A stretch of 64,000 nucleotides of DNA from an uncultured Clostridia bacterium (GCA_947629985.1 CANRFV010000005.1:62001-126000), one strand, 5' to 3'; counted from the stretch's first letter, positions 1 to 9,321 are shown. Notes: a model not told the origin generated them from the letters alone. Program-made: numbers and translations.

Positions 1-1
1 C

Positions 2-157
2 TTGCGCAAACGTGCAACTGCCAACAGCGCGGCACCGCCGCAAACGGAAGAACCCACCGCCACGCCCGACGATGAGCCGAAGCCCGACGACGAAAACACG
101 TCGGATCACAACACAAGCGCACCCGACAACAATGCGGAACAGCACAAAGAAAAATAA
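2..157 (+). CDS. C-terminal tail of a truncated protein (Pro/Asp/Glu/Asn-rich), 5' end outside the window
   Basis: Open frame from base 2 to TAA at 155-157: LRKRATANSAAPPQTEEPTATPDDEPKPDDENTSDHNTSAPDNNAEQHKEK*. Confidence 0.5.
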   Translation: MRKRATANSAAPPQTEEPTATPDDEPKPDDENTSDHNTSAPDNNAEQHKEK

Positions 158-187
158 CGAAAATACGCAGTTTTTATACTCCATATA

Positions 188-225
188 TGCAAAACGCCCC
201 TTGCGACAACTGTCGCTCGGAGCGT
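188..225 (+). terminator. Hairpin/terminator after the partial CDS
   Basis: AAAACGC...GCGTTTT inverted repeat with internal GCGACaactGTCGC, shortly after the stop codon. Confidence 0.5.
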
Positions 226-261
226 TTTCATTATTGCAAAAATACACGCAAAACATTGCCG

Positions 262-684
262 ACAGGCAAATAGTCGCCTATCGGCGAGTGAGATTTTGCA
301 GTAAAGCAAATAGTTGCCTTACTGCAAAGTGTTATTTCGCTACGCGAAGTGATAGTATTTGCTGACGCAAATAGTGCGACATTGCCCGTGGGCAAATATT
401 TTTCCGTCTACGACGGAAAAGTGAGATTTACGTGCAAGCGCGTAAGTGAGATTGTTTGCTGCGCAAACAGTTGCGGCTTTTTTTATTTGAAACATTTTTA
501 AGTAATAAAAAAATTACTGTCGAGAAGTACTTCCCGACAATAATAATTTTCAAATTATGTCAACCTTAACTTTGCCGTTAGGCAAAATAACACTTTTCCG
601 CTGAAAGCGGAAAAATAACACTCGCCGTAGGCGAATAACACTTACGCGCTTGCGCGTAAATAACACTGTTCGCCTAAGCGAACA
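262..684. repeat. Hairpin-cassette array, copy 1
   Basis: Serial 6-9 bp stem palindromes separated by GTGAGAT-type linkers (left arm) and ATAACAC linkers (right arm), around a central palindromic region; homologous to 58060-58502. Confidence 0.85.
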
Positions 685-1001
685 CCACGCAAGCGGAAAC
701 AACTCAAATTCCGTCAACAAGCGGCGACCCTAAACAAGCAACAAGCAGTACGACTAAACCCAACCTTGTAAAACCCGCCTTGGCGGGCAGTTTAACTAAA
801 CACCGCAAACTACGGACCTGTGCCGAAGTTTGCGACCTAACGGGGGATGCCGGGGATGTTCACCCCGGCGAAAGTCGGAATAATGAAGCAACGGGCAGTT
901 GCTTCCTTGTTAGTCCGACCGTGCGGACGCGTAAGCGCACGAAGTGCAAGGTTGCAAGGCGCAAGCCGCCGTCAACCAAGTCCGCACGCGCCTGGTCGGA
1001 A

Positions 1002-1838
1002 TCAGTTTTTGCGCACCAAATACAACACCGCCATTGCCACAGCCACGTAGCAACTTTGGCGCAGATTTTCCACGCTGTCGTTATAGGACGCGCGTACTCC
1101 GCCGTGCGCTACCGTTCGGCAACCCAACAACGGACAATTTACATGCGCCTTGTCCAACAATTCGTCGGGTATGCCCACTGCACTGCCGTAATACGACGCG
1201 CCGTCGCAACCGTTGTCAAGTCCCAAATCGATTACCGCGTCCGCGCCCGCAAATGCCGCAGTCGGATCGTCCAGCACAATGCCCGTGCGCGGCGTTTGAA
1301 TGTCGCACGACGGCAAGTACCACACAAGATCTGAACCGAACAAATGCAAACAGTAATTGAGTTCATCCATTACGTTGACGTCGCGATTGCCCACAACCGA
1401 CACGTTGAGATTTTGCAAACCGTCAAGTTTGATATTGAGCGTCATAATGTCGGCAAGAGCGGTAATCGGGTCGCTGTCGCTTGTGCCGCCGTTTACCGTT
1501 GCGCACCGCATAAGCGCGGCAACGCGTTTTATTTCGTTAAGATCCGACATTTGCGCCACAACGGTGTTTACGCCCATACTGTCCAGCGCAAGGCAACTGT
1601 CCGCCTTGTTTTCCGCGCCGTACACGGGGCAAAACGCGCCCGACATATACGAAGTTGCCAAACCGAACGCCGTGCTTGACAAACAGCAATTTGTCCACAC
1701 GCCGCCCACGACGCTGCCTATCAGTTGCGGTCCCTTTTTGCTTCCCGTTGTGTAAATGCGCCGCATTTGCGCGGCAATTTGCAATATATTTGTTATATCT
1801 TTTTTGTCAAGTTCATGTAACGATAACAAATTTTTCAT
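1002..1838 (-). CDS. Aspartate/ornithine carbamoyltransferase-fold protein lacking canonical catalytic motifs
   Basis: 278 aa; ATCase-like alignment (DPTAAFAGADAVIDLGL, GIPDELLDKAHVNCPL, SYNDSVENLRQSCYVAVAMAVLYLV), but STRTR, HPxQ and HPLPR are replaced. Confidence 0.65.
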   Translation of the reverse strand: MKNLLSLHELDKKDITNILQIAAQMRRIYTTGSKKGPQLIGSVVGGVWTNCCLSSTAFGLATSYMSGAFCPVYGAENKADSCLALDSMGVNTVVAQMSDLNEIKRVAALMRCATVNGGTSDSDPITALADIMTLNIKLDGLQNLNVSVVGNRDVNVMDELNYCLHLFGSDLVWYLPSCDIQTPRTGIVLDDPTAAFAGADAVIDLGLDNGCDGASYYGSAVGIPDELLDKAHVNCPLLGCRTVAHGGVRASYNDSVENLRQSCYVAVAMAVLYLVRKN

Positions 1839-1839
1839 T

Positions 1840-2751
1840 TTATTTTTGCCTGCTGCGTAACGATTGCAGCACCTTGTCGAAGTAATCGGGCAGGGGCGCG
1901 GTAAACGTCATTTCCTTGCCCGTTACGGGGTGTTTGAAAGTAAGTTGAGCGGCGTGCAACAACTGCCCGTCAAGTTGCCATTTGCACTTGGAGTAGCCGT
2001 AGGTTTTGTCTCCCACTACGGGGTGTCCCAAAAATTTGGCGTGTACGCGTATTTGATGCGTTCTGCCCGTTTTAAGTTCGAATTGCACCAAAGTGTAACG
2101 GTCGAAACGTTCCAAAACGGTATAATAGGTTACGGCGCTGCGCCCGTCGGGCACTACGTCCATTTTTTTGCGGTCGGATCTGCTGCGCCCTATCGGTTGG
2201 TCTATTACGCCGTCGTCCTGCTTGACAACGCCTTCCAACAGCGCAACGTATATGCGGCGGCACTGCTTGGACTGAATTTGCTTTTGCAAATTGACGTGAG
2301 CGCAGTCGTTTTTTGCAATGACAAGCAAACCGCTCGTGTCCTTGTCCAACCTGTGCACTATTCCCGGACGAAGCACGCCGTTGATTCCGGACAGATCCTT
2401 TATGTGGTACAACAGCGCGTTTACCAACGTGTCGCGATATACGTTATTTGCCGGGTGCACCGTCATACCCTGCGGCTTGTTTATTACCGCCAGATCGGCG
2501 TCCTGATACACGATATCCAACGCCAGATCCTGCGATTCGACGTTGAGAGCGACTTCGTCGGGCAATGTAAAACATACTTTTGCGCCCGCGGCAACAATTT
2601 GCGCGGGCTTGGTAACGGTTGCGCCGTTTACGGTAACCATACCGTCGGCGATAAGTTTGTGCGCATGACTGCGCGTGATTTCGCTGTTGTCGGCAATAAA
2701 CGCGTCCAGACGTTTGCCGCTTTCGGCGCATTGCAGATCAATCCGTTTCAT
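1840..2751 (-). CDS. rluD: RluD-family 23S rRNA pseudouridine synthase
   Basis: S4 domain then HRLDKDTSGLLVIAKN catalytic motif; start MKRIDLQCAESGKRLDAF inside ORF 1840..2835. Confidence 0.92.
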   Translation of the reverse strand: MKRIDLQCAESGKRLDAFIADNSEITRSHAHKLIADGMVTVNGATVTKPAQIVAAGAKVCFTLPDEVALNVESQDLALDIVYQDADLAVINKPQGMTVHPANNVYRDTLVNALLYHIKDLSGINGVLRPGIVHRLDKDTSGLLVIAKNDCAHVNLQKQIQSKQCRRIYVALLEGVVKQDDGVIDQPIGRSRSDRKKMDVVPDGRSAVTYYTVLERFDRYTLVQFELKTGRTHQIRVHAKFLGHPVVGDKTYGYSKCKWQLDGQLLHAAQLTFKHPVTGKEMTFTAPLPDYFDKVLQSLRSRQK

Positions 2752-3460
2752 CGTCCGACTCCGTTTTGTCCGCCCCGTTATGTTCGTTCGCCTGTTCGTC
2801 CGCAGTAAGCGCGTCGTCCGACTGCAAATCGGCATTTGTTTGAGACGTCGGTTCGGCGTCGGTATTGCCGTCGGTATTGCCGTTGCAAGCGTCGCCCGCC
2901 GCTTGGCGCTGTTTGCGATCGTTTAGCAAAGTTTTAAGCAACGAATCGTAATCGAAAAACAAAATGGACAATATGGCAAGGATCACTCCCACCACCAAAA
3001 AACTGTCCGCAATGTTAAAAATGCCGAAAAAGCCTTCCACCCTGACAAAATCGCGCACTCCGCCGCCGAAAAACTTGCCGTCCGGCGAAGGCATAAACAA
3101 TCTGTCTATGGCGTTGCCTATCGTGCCTCCCGTAACAAATGCAAACGCTATCTGCCCCCACACGCTGCGGGTACGACTGCGCCACAGCATAAAGCCGAAA
3201 GCGGGCAGACCCACCAGCGTCATTATGAAAAACAGCCAATTGCGCCCATCAAACGTCGAAAATAATCCGCCTGTTGCGCCCGTATTTACCGTCCAAACAA
3301 GCGTAAGCCACTCGCCGATAATGTTGATTTTACCGCCGTGATTGTTTACCGCAATTTCGATAAAATGCTTGGTAAGTTGGTCGAGCAATACGCACGCCGC
3401 AATAACGCATGCGTACACCGTAATAAATATGGGCACCGAAAGTGGTTTGCGCTGTTTCAT
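2738..3460 (-). CDS. lspA: Signal peptidase II with acidic C-terminal extension
   Basis: Four TM segments, DQLTK, NTGA, GNAIDR and FNIADS motifs. Confidence 0.92.
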   Translation of the reverse strand: MKQRKPLSVPIFITVYACVIAACVLLDQLTKHFIEIAVNNHGGKINIIGEWLTLVWTVNTGATGGLFSTFDGRNWLFFIMTLVGLPAFGFMLWRSRTRSVWGQIAFAFVTGGTIGNAIDRLFMPSPDGKFFGGGVRDFVRVEGFFGIFNIADSFLVVGVILAILSILFFDYDSLLKTLLNDRKQRQAAGDACNGNTDGNTDAEPTSQTNADLQSDDALTADEQANEHNGADKTESDDETD

Positions 3461-3496
3461 ATTTCTCCGTTTCTATGCGCGCGTTGCGCAAAGAAT

Positions 3497-4717
3497 TTAT
3501 TTTTTGAATGTAAAAATGTCGTCTATGCTGTCCGACGGTGCGTTGTCGCCGTTATTTGACGCGCCTTTTGCCGTGCCGTCGAAACTGAAAATATCGTTTG
3601 CGTCGGGCTTGTCGAAAACCGCCTGATTTTTTACTTCGGCAGTGCCCAACAACGCCTTCTTTTGCAATTTGCGATGATACATGTACGCCCCCACCGCGCA
3701 CGCCGCAAGTATTACTGCGGCGGCAACGGACGGCCACAAGATACCGTACCAGCCGTTGAGATTCAACAATTCGTTGCGGGCGTTATCGGCAACCGCAGCA
3801 AATTTGTCGCTTGTAAGTGTGGACACGATGGTTTGAGATATGCCCGCCACGCGCTCGCCGAACTGCGGACACTCCTTGACGAGAATGTCGAAGGTGTCTC
3901 GATCGGTGTTGAATACGTTGTATTCCGCAACGGAACTTTGCGCATATCCCCAACGCGCGGAATAGGTGCCCGCAAAGAAAAACGCAACGGGTATGCCCGC
4001 AAGCCTGAACGGCGTGTGATCGCTGCCTTGCACCGCTTCGTAATAGCCGTATCCGTAAGCGTCGTACTGCCAATAAGTGCCCTTGGCGTAAGGTTTTTCC
4101 TTTAACGGCAACGCGGCGTTGTCAAGTATAAGGTCGGCAAGTTGAGTGCGCTTGTTTTCGCACATAACAAATACGTCGTCGCCTATGCCTATGCAATCGA
4201 GATTTATCATAAGCGACACTTTGTCCGCCGATACGTTGTCTACGTAATACTGCGAACCGTACAGCCCCGCTTCTTCGGAGCCGAACGCCACAAAATCAAC
4301 GTCGTAAGGCAACATAGAACCGAGTTGCGCAACCTGTTTTAACGTAAGGTACAGCGCGGCAACGCCGCACGCGTTGTCGCTTGCGCCTTCGCCGCCGTTG
4401 AAATCGTAATGCGCGCCGACAACGATTTTTCGGGAAGAATCGGCGCCCTTTACGCTGACTATCAAATTTGTGCCTTTTGAATTTTCATTGTAGGGAAACG
4501 ACTGCTCATATACGGGCAGTATCGATTGCAACTTGGTTGTAAGCCACGCTTGTACGTCGCCGTCGTTACGGCGCAATTGGCACAACTCGTTTACAAACGA
4601 ATACGCTTCGTCGACAAGCGCGCTGTCTACGGATTGTTCGGAGGCAAAAGCGGGCACTGCGCACACTGCGGTACAACATATTGCCGCAAGCGCCAATATC
4701 ACAAAAAACTTTTTCAT
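3497..4717 (-). CDS. Secreted/membrane-anchored M28-family zinc aminopeptidase
   Basis: Signal peptide MKKFFVILALAAICCTAVCAVPAFA; VVGAHYDF..DNACG, GSEEAGLYGS, SDHTPF; C-terminal TM helix. Confidence 0.85.
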   Translation of the reverse strand: MKKFFVILALAAICCTAVCAVPAFASEQSVDSALVDEAYSFVNELCQLRRNDGDVQAWLTTKLQSILPVYEQSFPYNENSKGTNLIVSVKGADSSRKIVVGAHYDFNGGEGASDNACGVAALYLTLKQVAQLGSMLPYDVDFVAFGSEEAGLYGSQYYVDNVSADKVSLMINLDCIGIGDDVFVMCENKRTQLADLILDNAALPLKEKPYAKGTYWQYDAYGYGYYEAVQGSDHTPFRLAGIPVAFFFAGTYSARWGYAQSSVAEYNVFNTDRDTFDILVKECPQFGERVAGISQTIVSTLTSDKFAAVADNARNELLNLNGWYGILWPSVAAAVILAACAVGAYMYHRKLQKKALLGTAEVKNQAVFDKPDANDIFSFDGTAKGASNNGDNAPSDSIDDIFTFKK

Positions 4718-5253
4718 AATATCACCCCGAAAACAGCCGCGCATATCAAGTACACTATTGCAAGATTGCGGAAATAGAAGGGCGCGGTTACGTCGTTGAA
4801 ATACAACTTGGCGGTAACTCGGTAAAACCACACCGTACAGCCCAACGATACCAGCACGGGGAACAGTATTCCGCCCCACACAAGCAACAGCGGCGTAATT
4901 AAATTAAGCGATTTGAGCGCGCCGCATATCAAATAATAAATTGTAAAAAACAGTAACGCCAGCAAACCGTACTCTGCGCGCGGCACGTTGTAAAAGCGCG
5001 ACGCATTGAGAAACGTATTTGCCAAAAACGGCACAATAAGCATCAAAACTGCGCCTATCAACATCTGCGCGACAAGCGCAATGGGCACGCACCAGGCGGT
5101 AAGATTTATGCCTGACGTGTACAACAGCAAGTCGCAAGTTTGTGTGGCGGCAAGCAAGCCCGCCTGCCAATTGCAAAACATATACGCCAAAACAAACGCT
5201 ATGCGCACCAAAACCCGCGATAATTTGTAATTGGATCTGAGTTTGTTAAACAA
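4714..5253 (-). CDS. Multi-pass membrane protein (Yip1-like topology), probable TTG start
   Basis: LFNKLRSNYKLSRVLVRIAFVLAYMF... several TM helices; TTG preceded by AAAGAGGTG. Confidence 0.6.
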   Translation of the reverse strand: MFNKLRSNYKLSRVLVRIAFVLAYMFCNWQAGLLAATQTCDLLLYTSGINLTAWCVPIALVAQMLIGAVLMLIVPFLANTFLNASRFYNVPRAEYGLLALLFFTIYYLICGALKSLNLITPLLLVWGGILFPVLVSLGCTVWFYRVTAKLYFNDVTAPFYFRNLAIVYLICAAVFGVIL

Positions 5254-5264
5254 GTAGCACCTCT

Positions 5265-6230
5265 TTACAACGATATTAACTGCATAATGAGCAAAACAAA
5301 CGTTTCGTCTTCGTCGAAAAAGTTTTTCAAGCGGTCGTCCGCCTGCGCAAGGCAATCCAACGCGCGTTTTAACTGCATGGGCTTGTAACGTTCGGCGGCG
5401 GATCGCGCAAATCCCACCGCGCCGGGTTTTACTCCCAAATATGCGGCAATTTGCTCGGGCGGGTAGGCGGACGTCTTGACGTAATACATACGTCTGTAAA
5501 AATTGTACAGCAACGCAAACAGCGAACGCACTTCTTCGCCGCCGGCAATAAGTCCGCGGTATATCTCCATTGCGCGCATGGCGTTTTTGTCCGCGATTGC
5601 GCCGGACAGGTCGTACACGGCATATTCGGCGTCGCGATGCACCAACATATCTACGGATTGCGCGTCCACCGTGCCGTAATCGATGAGTTTTTGCGTTTCG
5701 ACGGACACGCGCGACATATCCGACAGACAGTATGTTGCAATTCGGTCGGCGCAGAGCGTATCTATCTGCACGCCCTGCCGTTTGGCGTATGCTACTATCC
5801 ACTTTACCACACCGGGCTTGTCCAACCTGTTGCAGTTTACTGTAAGCATACCGTTAATGTCGGCAAAATATTTGTCCGTATCCGAGCGGAACACAAGGCA
5901 AAAACTGCCGTCGCACGCGCTTATTATTTGCGAAAGTTGCTTTTTTACTTGGGCAAGACGGGCGTTTTCGGGAAAGACAAAGTCGCGGCAAACAACGAGT
6001 TTTTTGTCGCAAAACATAGGCAACGTCATACAGGCGTCGGTTATCTGCTCCAATGTGGGGTTTTCCAACGTGTCCGTTGCAAAACCGTCGTCCGCAATGG
6101 AATACGCCTGTCGCACGTTTTCGACGCAGCGCTGTTTAAGCCATTCGTCGTTGCCGAACAGGCACAGCGCGTTGACGGTACCCGATTTTAATTTATCTTT
6201 CAACTCGATAAATTTGATCAAACTTGCCAC
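5265..6230 (-). CDS. holA: DNA polymerase III delta subunit
   Basis: HolA-like architecture: ALCLFGNDEWLKQRCVENVRQA, NRLDKPGVVKWIVAYAKRQG, C-terminal LKRALDCLAQADDRLK. Confidence 0.85.
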   Translation of the reverse strand: MASLIKFIELKDKLKSGTVNALCLFGNDEWLKQRCVENVRQAYSIADDGFATDTLENPTLEQITDACMTLPMFCDKKLVVCRDFVFPENARLAQVKKQLSQIISACDGSFCLVFRSDTDKYFADINGMLTVNCNRLDKPGVVKWIVAYAKRQGVQIDTLCADRIATYCLSDMSRVSVETQKLIDYGTVDAQSVDMLVHRDAEYAVYDLSGAIADKNAMRAMEIYRGLIAGGEEVRSLFALLYNFYRRMYYVKTSAYPPEQIAAYLGVKPGAVGFARSAAERYKPMQLKRALDCLAQADDRLKNFFDEDETFVLLIMQLISL

Positions 6231-6231
6231 C

Positions 6232-8379
6232 TCATTTACAACTTAAAATTATTTTACCACCTTTTTGTCTTATTGTAAAGTTTCCGTACTTATTTGCGCC
6301 GTAATTGAGCGGTTGTTCGCTTTGATATTGACTGAGCGTTACTTTGCCCGCGGCGGAATAGGCGGCGTTTGCACCGTCAAGCACGTAAACGTCGCAGTCG
6401 GGTTTGTATGAAAGCAGGTTGTTTTGCGCGGCGATATCGCCCAAAACGATACACACTTCGATATTCCGCACGCTTACGCACACAGCCGATTGCGCGCCGT
6501 CGTACAGCGAACGCACCGCTATATCGTTGCCTACGACGGAATTTTTTATCTGATACACCGTCGGTATGTCTGCCGAAAGCAACGCTTGGTCAACTTCGTC
6601 GTTGCCTTGCAAATTTAACTTGTACGCCTTGGTTACGGGCAAACGATCGAGCGCTTGCGCTATCAAATCGGGATCGGCTGCGCCGTAATGCGGAATGTAA
6701 AGCGTGCAATCGGTAATGCGGTAACGTTCGGCATAATTTATTGCGTCGTCTACCGCGGCTGCGGAATCGAAATCCGCTATAAGCGCCGCTTCGCCGCCGT
6801 CGGATACGGCAACGACAGCCGTTTTGCCGTAAGACATCGCAACATACACGCTGTTATCTGCGCTTACGGGCAATGCGGACAGCAACACGCACAGTCCCAC
6901 TATCACGGCGCACGCCGCGCACACCGCACAGCGCAGGCGATTGCCTATGTTGACGTATCCGCCCAAAACAAACGCGGCAATAACCGTAAATACAACCGAC
7001 AGCCCGAACACGGAAAACGTAACCGTGGCAAAATCCAACGACGACACCGCAAACGCCGATTTTATCAGCGCATACAGCAAGTAATCCGAAGCGACGAGCA
7101 AATAGCGAAATATCCAAGGAATAAGTCCCAACGCGCCCAGCACAAACGCGACGGACACAATGGGAATGGCAATTACGTTTACCAAAGCGGACAGCGTAGG
7201 CACCACGCCGAAATTGGCTGCGACGGTAAACAGGGTGGATAACCAACAGCACAGCGAAAGCAACAACGAATTGAGCAAAATGCGCACCGCTTTGTTGCAC
7301 TTTGTGCGCGCAAGACGTCTGTTTAGCGGAGCGTACAGCGTGGCTATGCCGAACACGGACAAAAACGACAGTTGAAAACCGGCGTCGAATATGTAAAAGG
7401 GCTGTACAAGCAGCAAAATAGTCGCCGCAACCGACATCGAAGAGAGCATATCCGCCTTGCCCAGCAATATCCGCGCTGCGTAAGCGCACAACAGCATTAC
7501 AAACGCGCGCATTACGGACGGCGAAAAGTTGCAAATATACGCGTACAGCATCAACGGAACGGCGACAATTATGCACTCCAACGCGGGGTGCAGGCGCAGT
7601 CTGCGCAACAAAAAGCATATTACGCCCACGATAAACCCTACGTGCAAACCGCTTACCGCAAAAATGTGTATTATACCGGCGTCGGTAAACGCCCGAGCGT
7701 TGATATCGCTCATTGCATTGCGGTCGCCCGTAAGCAATGTGTACAGCACGCCGTCGCTATGCGGCATATATTCGCACGCAACGTCGTATATGTAGCCGCG
7801 TATGCGTTCGCCCAAATCGGGATCGCCATGGGCAATTTCCAATACGGTTACGTCGTGCAATTCGTACCTTACGCTATTGCGCAAATAATACGTGCCGACG
7901 TCGCTTTTTACTGGGTAAACCGACGACATAGTGCCGCCCATCATTACGCGATCGCCCACGCTCAGTTCGTCCTCGCCGTAATACAGCAATTTTATTCTGC
8001 CCGCAAGTTTGTCGCCGCTTACGGCGTCGTAGCAGTCCTGCAGATAATACACGTTGCTTTCTTGGTTGCCGTTGCGGCCGATGTCGCTTACATAACCGCC
8101 CACCGTTACGTGCTGTTCGCAATAGGTGCGGGCGCTGAGAACGCTCAGTTGCAATTGCGTTCGTCCAAAACCGACAACCGCGCAAACAAGCAAGATTACA
8201 AACGCCTTGTAAGCGGAATTTTTGAATATCAACGCCAACGCAATGCCCACGGCAAGCAACAGCCCCATTACAAGCGCAACGTACCAACTGCCGAAAATAG
8301 CGCAATAACACGCATATATTCCCAATATCAGCCCCACCGCCGCAAACAGCGGTATGCGCAGGTTAACCAACTTTTTCAT
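6232..8379 (-). CDS. comEC: ComEC/Rec2-family DNA uptake channel with degenerate C-terminal metallo-beta-lactamase-like domain
   Basis: Competence domain: TGDRNAMSDINARAFTDAGIIHIFAVSGLHVGFIVGVI; many TM helices; no HxHxDH in the C-terminal domain. Confidence 0.88.
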   Translation of the reverse strand: MKKLVNLRIPLFAAVGLILGIYACYCAIFGSWYVALVMGLLLAVGIALALIFKNSAYKAFVILLVCAVVGFGRTQLQLSVLSARTYCEQHVTVGGYVSDIGRNGNQESNVYYLQDCYDAVSGDKLAGRIKLLYYGEDELSVGDRVMMGGTMSSVYPVKSDVGTYYLRNSVRYELHDVTVLEIAHGDPDLGERIRGYIYDVACEYMPHSDGVLYTLLTGDRNAMSDINARAFTDAGIIHIFAVSGLHVGFIVGVICFLLRRLRLHPALECIIVAVPLMLYAYICNFSPSVMRAFVMLLCAYAARILLGKADMLSSMSVAATILLLVQPFYIFDAGFQLSFLSVFGIATLYAPLNRRLARTKCNKAVRILLNSLLLSLCCWLSTLFTVAANFGVVPTLSALVNVIAIPIVSVAFVLGALGLIPWIFRYLLVASDYLLYALIKSAFAVSSLDFATVTFSVFGLSVVFTVIAAFVLGGYVNIGNRLRCAVCAACAVIVGLCVLLSALPVSADNSVYVAMSYGKTAVVAVSDGGEAALIADFDSAAAVDDAINYAERYRITDCTLYIPHYGAADPDLIAQALDRLPVTKAYKLNLQGNDEVDQALLSADIPTVYQIKNSVVGNDIAVRSLYDGAQSAVCVSVRNIEVCIVLGDIAAQNNLLSYKPDCDVYVLDGANAAYSAAGKVTLSQYQSEQPLNYGANKYGNFTIRQKGGKIILSCK

Positions 8380-8881
8380 AGTCCTCCCGCGCAACGAAAA
8401 AACGGTAAAAATTGTCCGCGTAATCGGCGCCCAATATGTCGGCAAGCAGCGTTTTGTCGGTTATCTTGCCAAATTCGTCAATGTAGTCGGCAATTTTGTC
8501 GATTACTGTCGGATCTATTCCGTCCACGGGCAAACGGTTTTGCACAAGCGCGCCGTTTACGTTGACGCAGTCGCGCCGCACGCCGTCGCAATAGTACCCG
8601 ACGACGATTTCCGTAACCGTGCCGTCGACAAGTTTGTCGGCATACGCAGGCAAAACCGACGCGTCGGTAAGCCCCGCAAAATTTATCGCGGCAAAACAGT
8701 CCGAACCGCTCGGCACCGCAAAGTAGCCTTCGTTTTGCACCGCTCCGCACACGTAAACGGTAAATTCGAGCGGCTTGACGTCATTTAATTCGTTGTCCTT
8801 TAACGGAAAAAGTTTGTCTGTGCAGCCGCACAGCGCCATACATACGAATATTAAAATAAAAACGAGCGACAATTTTTTCAT
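8363..8881 (-). CDS. comEA: ComEA-like lipoprotein (SLBB plus divergent helix-hairpin-helix)
   Basis: Lipobox CMALCGC; VYVCGAVQNEGYFAVPSGSDCFAAINFAGG-type SLBB; VNVNGALVQNRLPVDGIDPTVIDKIADYIDEFG HhH-like; overlaps comEC. Confidence 0.75.
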   Translation of the reverse strand: MKKLSLVFILIFVCMALCGCTDKLFPLKDNELNDVKPLEFTVYVCGAVQNEGYFAVPSGSDCFAAINFAGLTDASVLPAYADKLVDGTVTEIVVGYYCDGVRRDCVNVNGALVQNRLPVDGIDPTVIDKIADYIDEFGKITDKTLLADILGADYADNFYRFFVAREDYEKVG

Positions 8882-8893
8882 CGGTACGAAAAT

Positions 8894-9104
8894 GCCCCGC
8901 CATAGCCGGTGTTTTACGATGGTTCAACCTATAAAATAGGTGGGTAATCTGCCGAAAACCGCCAACCTTTTACCGAAGCGACTCAAAGCGCTTTTTGACT
9001 TCACGCGGAAGCCTTAGTAACCTGATATCTTCGAATCCGGACGCAATCCCCTTTTACGAACTGTAGTTGACGCATTTTGTAAAACTTGTCGTACAAGGCA
9101 GGGC
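8894..9104 (-). ncRNA. Structured ncRNA in the comEA 5' region, candidate raiA motif
   Basis: Terminal 8-bp stem GCCCUGCC/GGCGGGGC (fully paired only on the minus strand), long-range GUUUUAC/GUAAAAC, hairpins CCUAUUUUAUAGG, AAGCG..CGCUU, CUUC..GAAG; ~211 nt; next to comEA. Confidence 0.55.
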
Positions 9105-9321
9105 AACAATATTTATTTTCTTTTATATTATCACACGTTCGGGCAAAAAGCAAACGTAATTTTGCTTAAAACCGTCAAATAACGAAGTTCGCGCGCAAAT
9201 ATAAACGAACGCAACCGCATACGCGCGATTACGCTCGACACACATAATACATATCTATAACAAAAATATAAACACAACGGACGAATTAGTACTTATATGC
9301 GTAAACGCGTAAAAAGACGGT

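Noticed and set aside
262-684. CRISPR array interpretation of the regular repeats
   Set aside because: Repeats are ~7-nt linkers with short palindromic 'spacers', the unit length is far too small, and no cas genes are present.
780-1334. Plus-strand ORFs 780..1334, 847..1050, 944..1360
   Set aside because: They overlap the structured repeat region and the antisense of the carbamoyltransferase-like gene; no homology recognised and no convincing RBS.
8894-9104. 6S RNA assignment for the RNA upstream of comEA
   Set aside because: It is not a single long bulged hairpin with a central bubble; the closed multi-helix layout and comEA linkage fit a raiA-like RNA better, though cmscan is needed.
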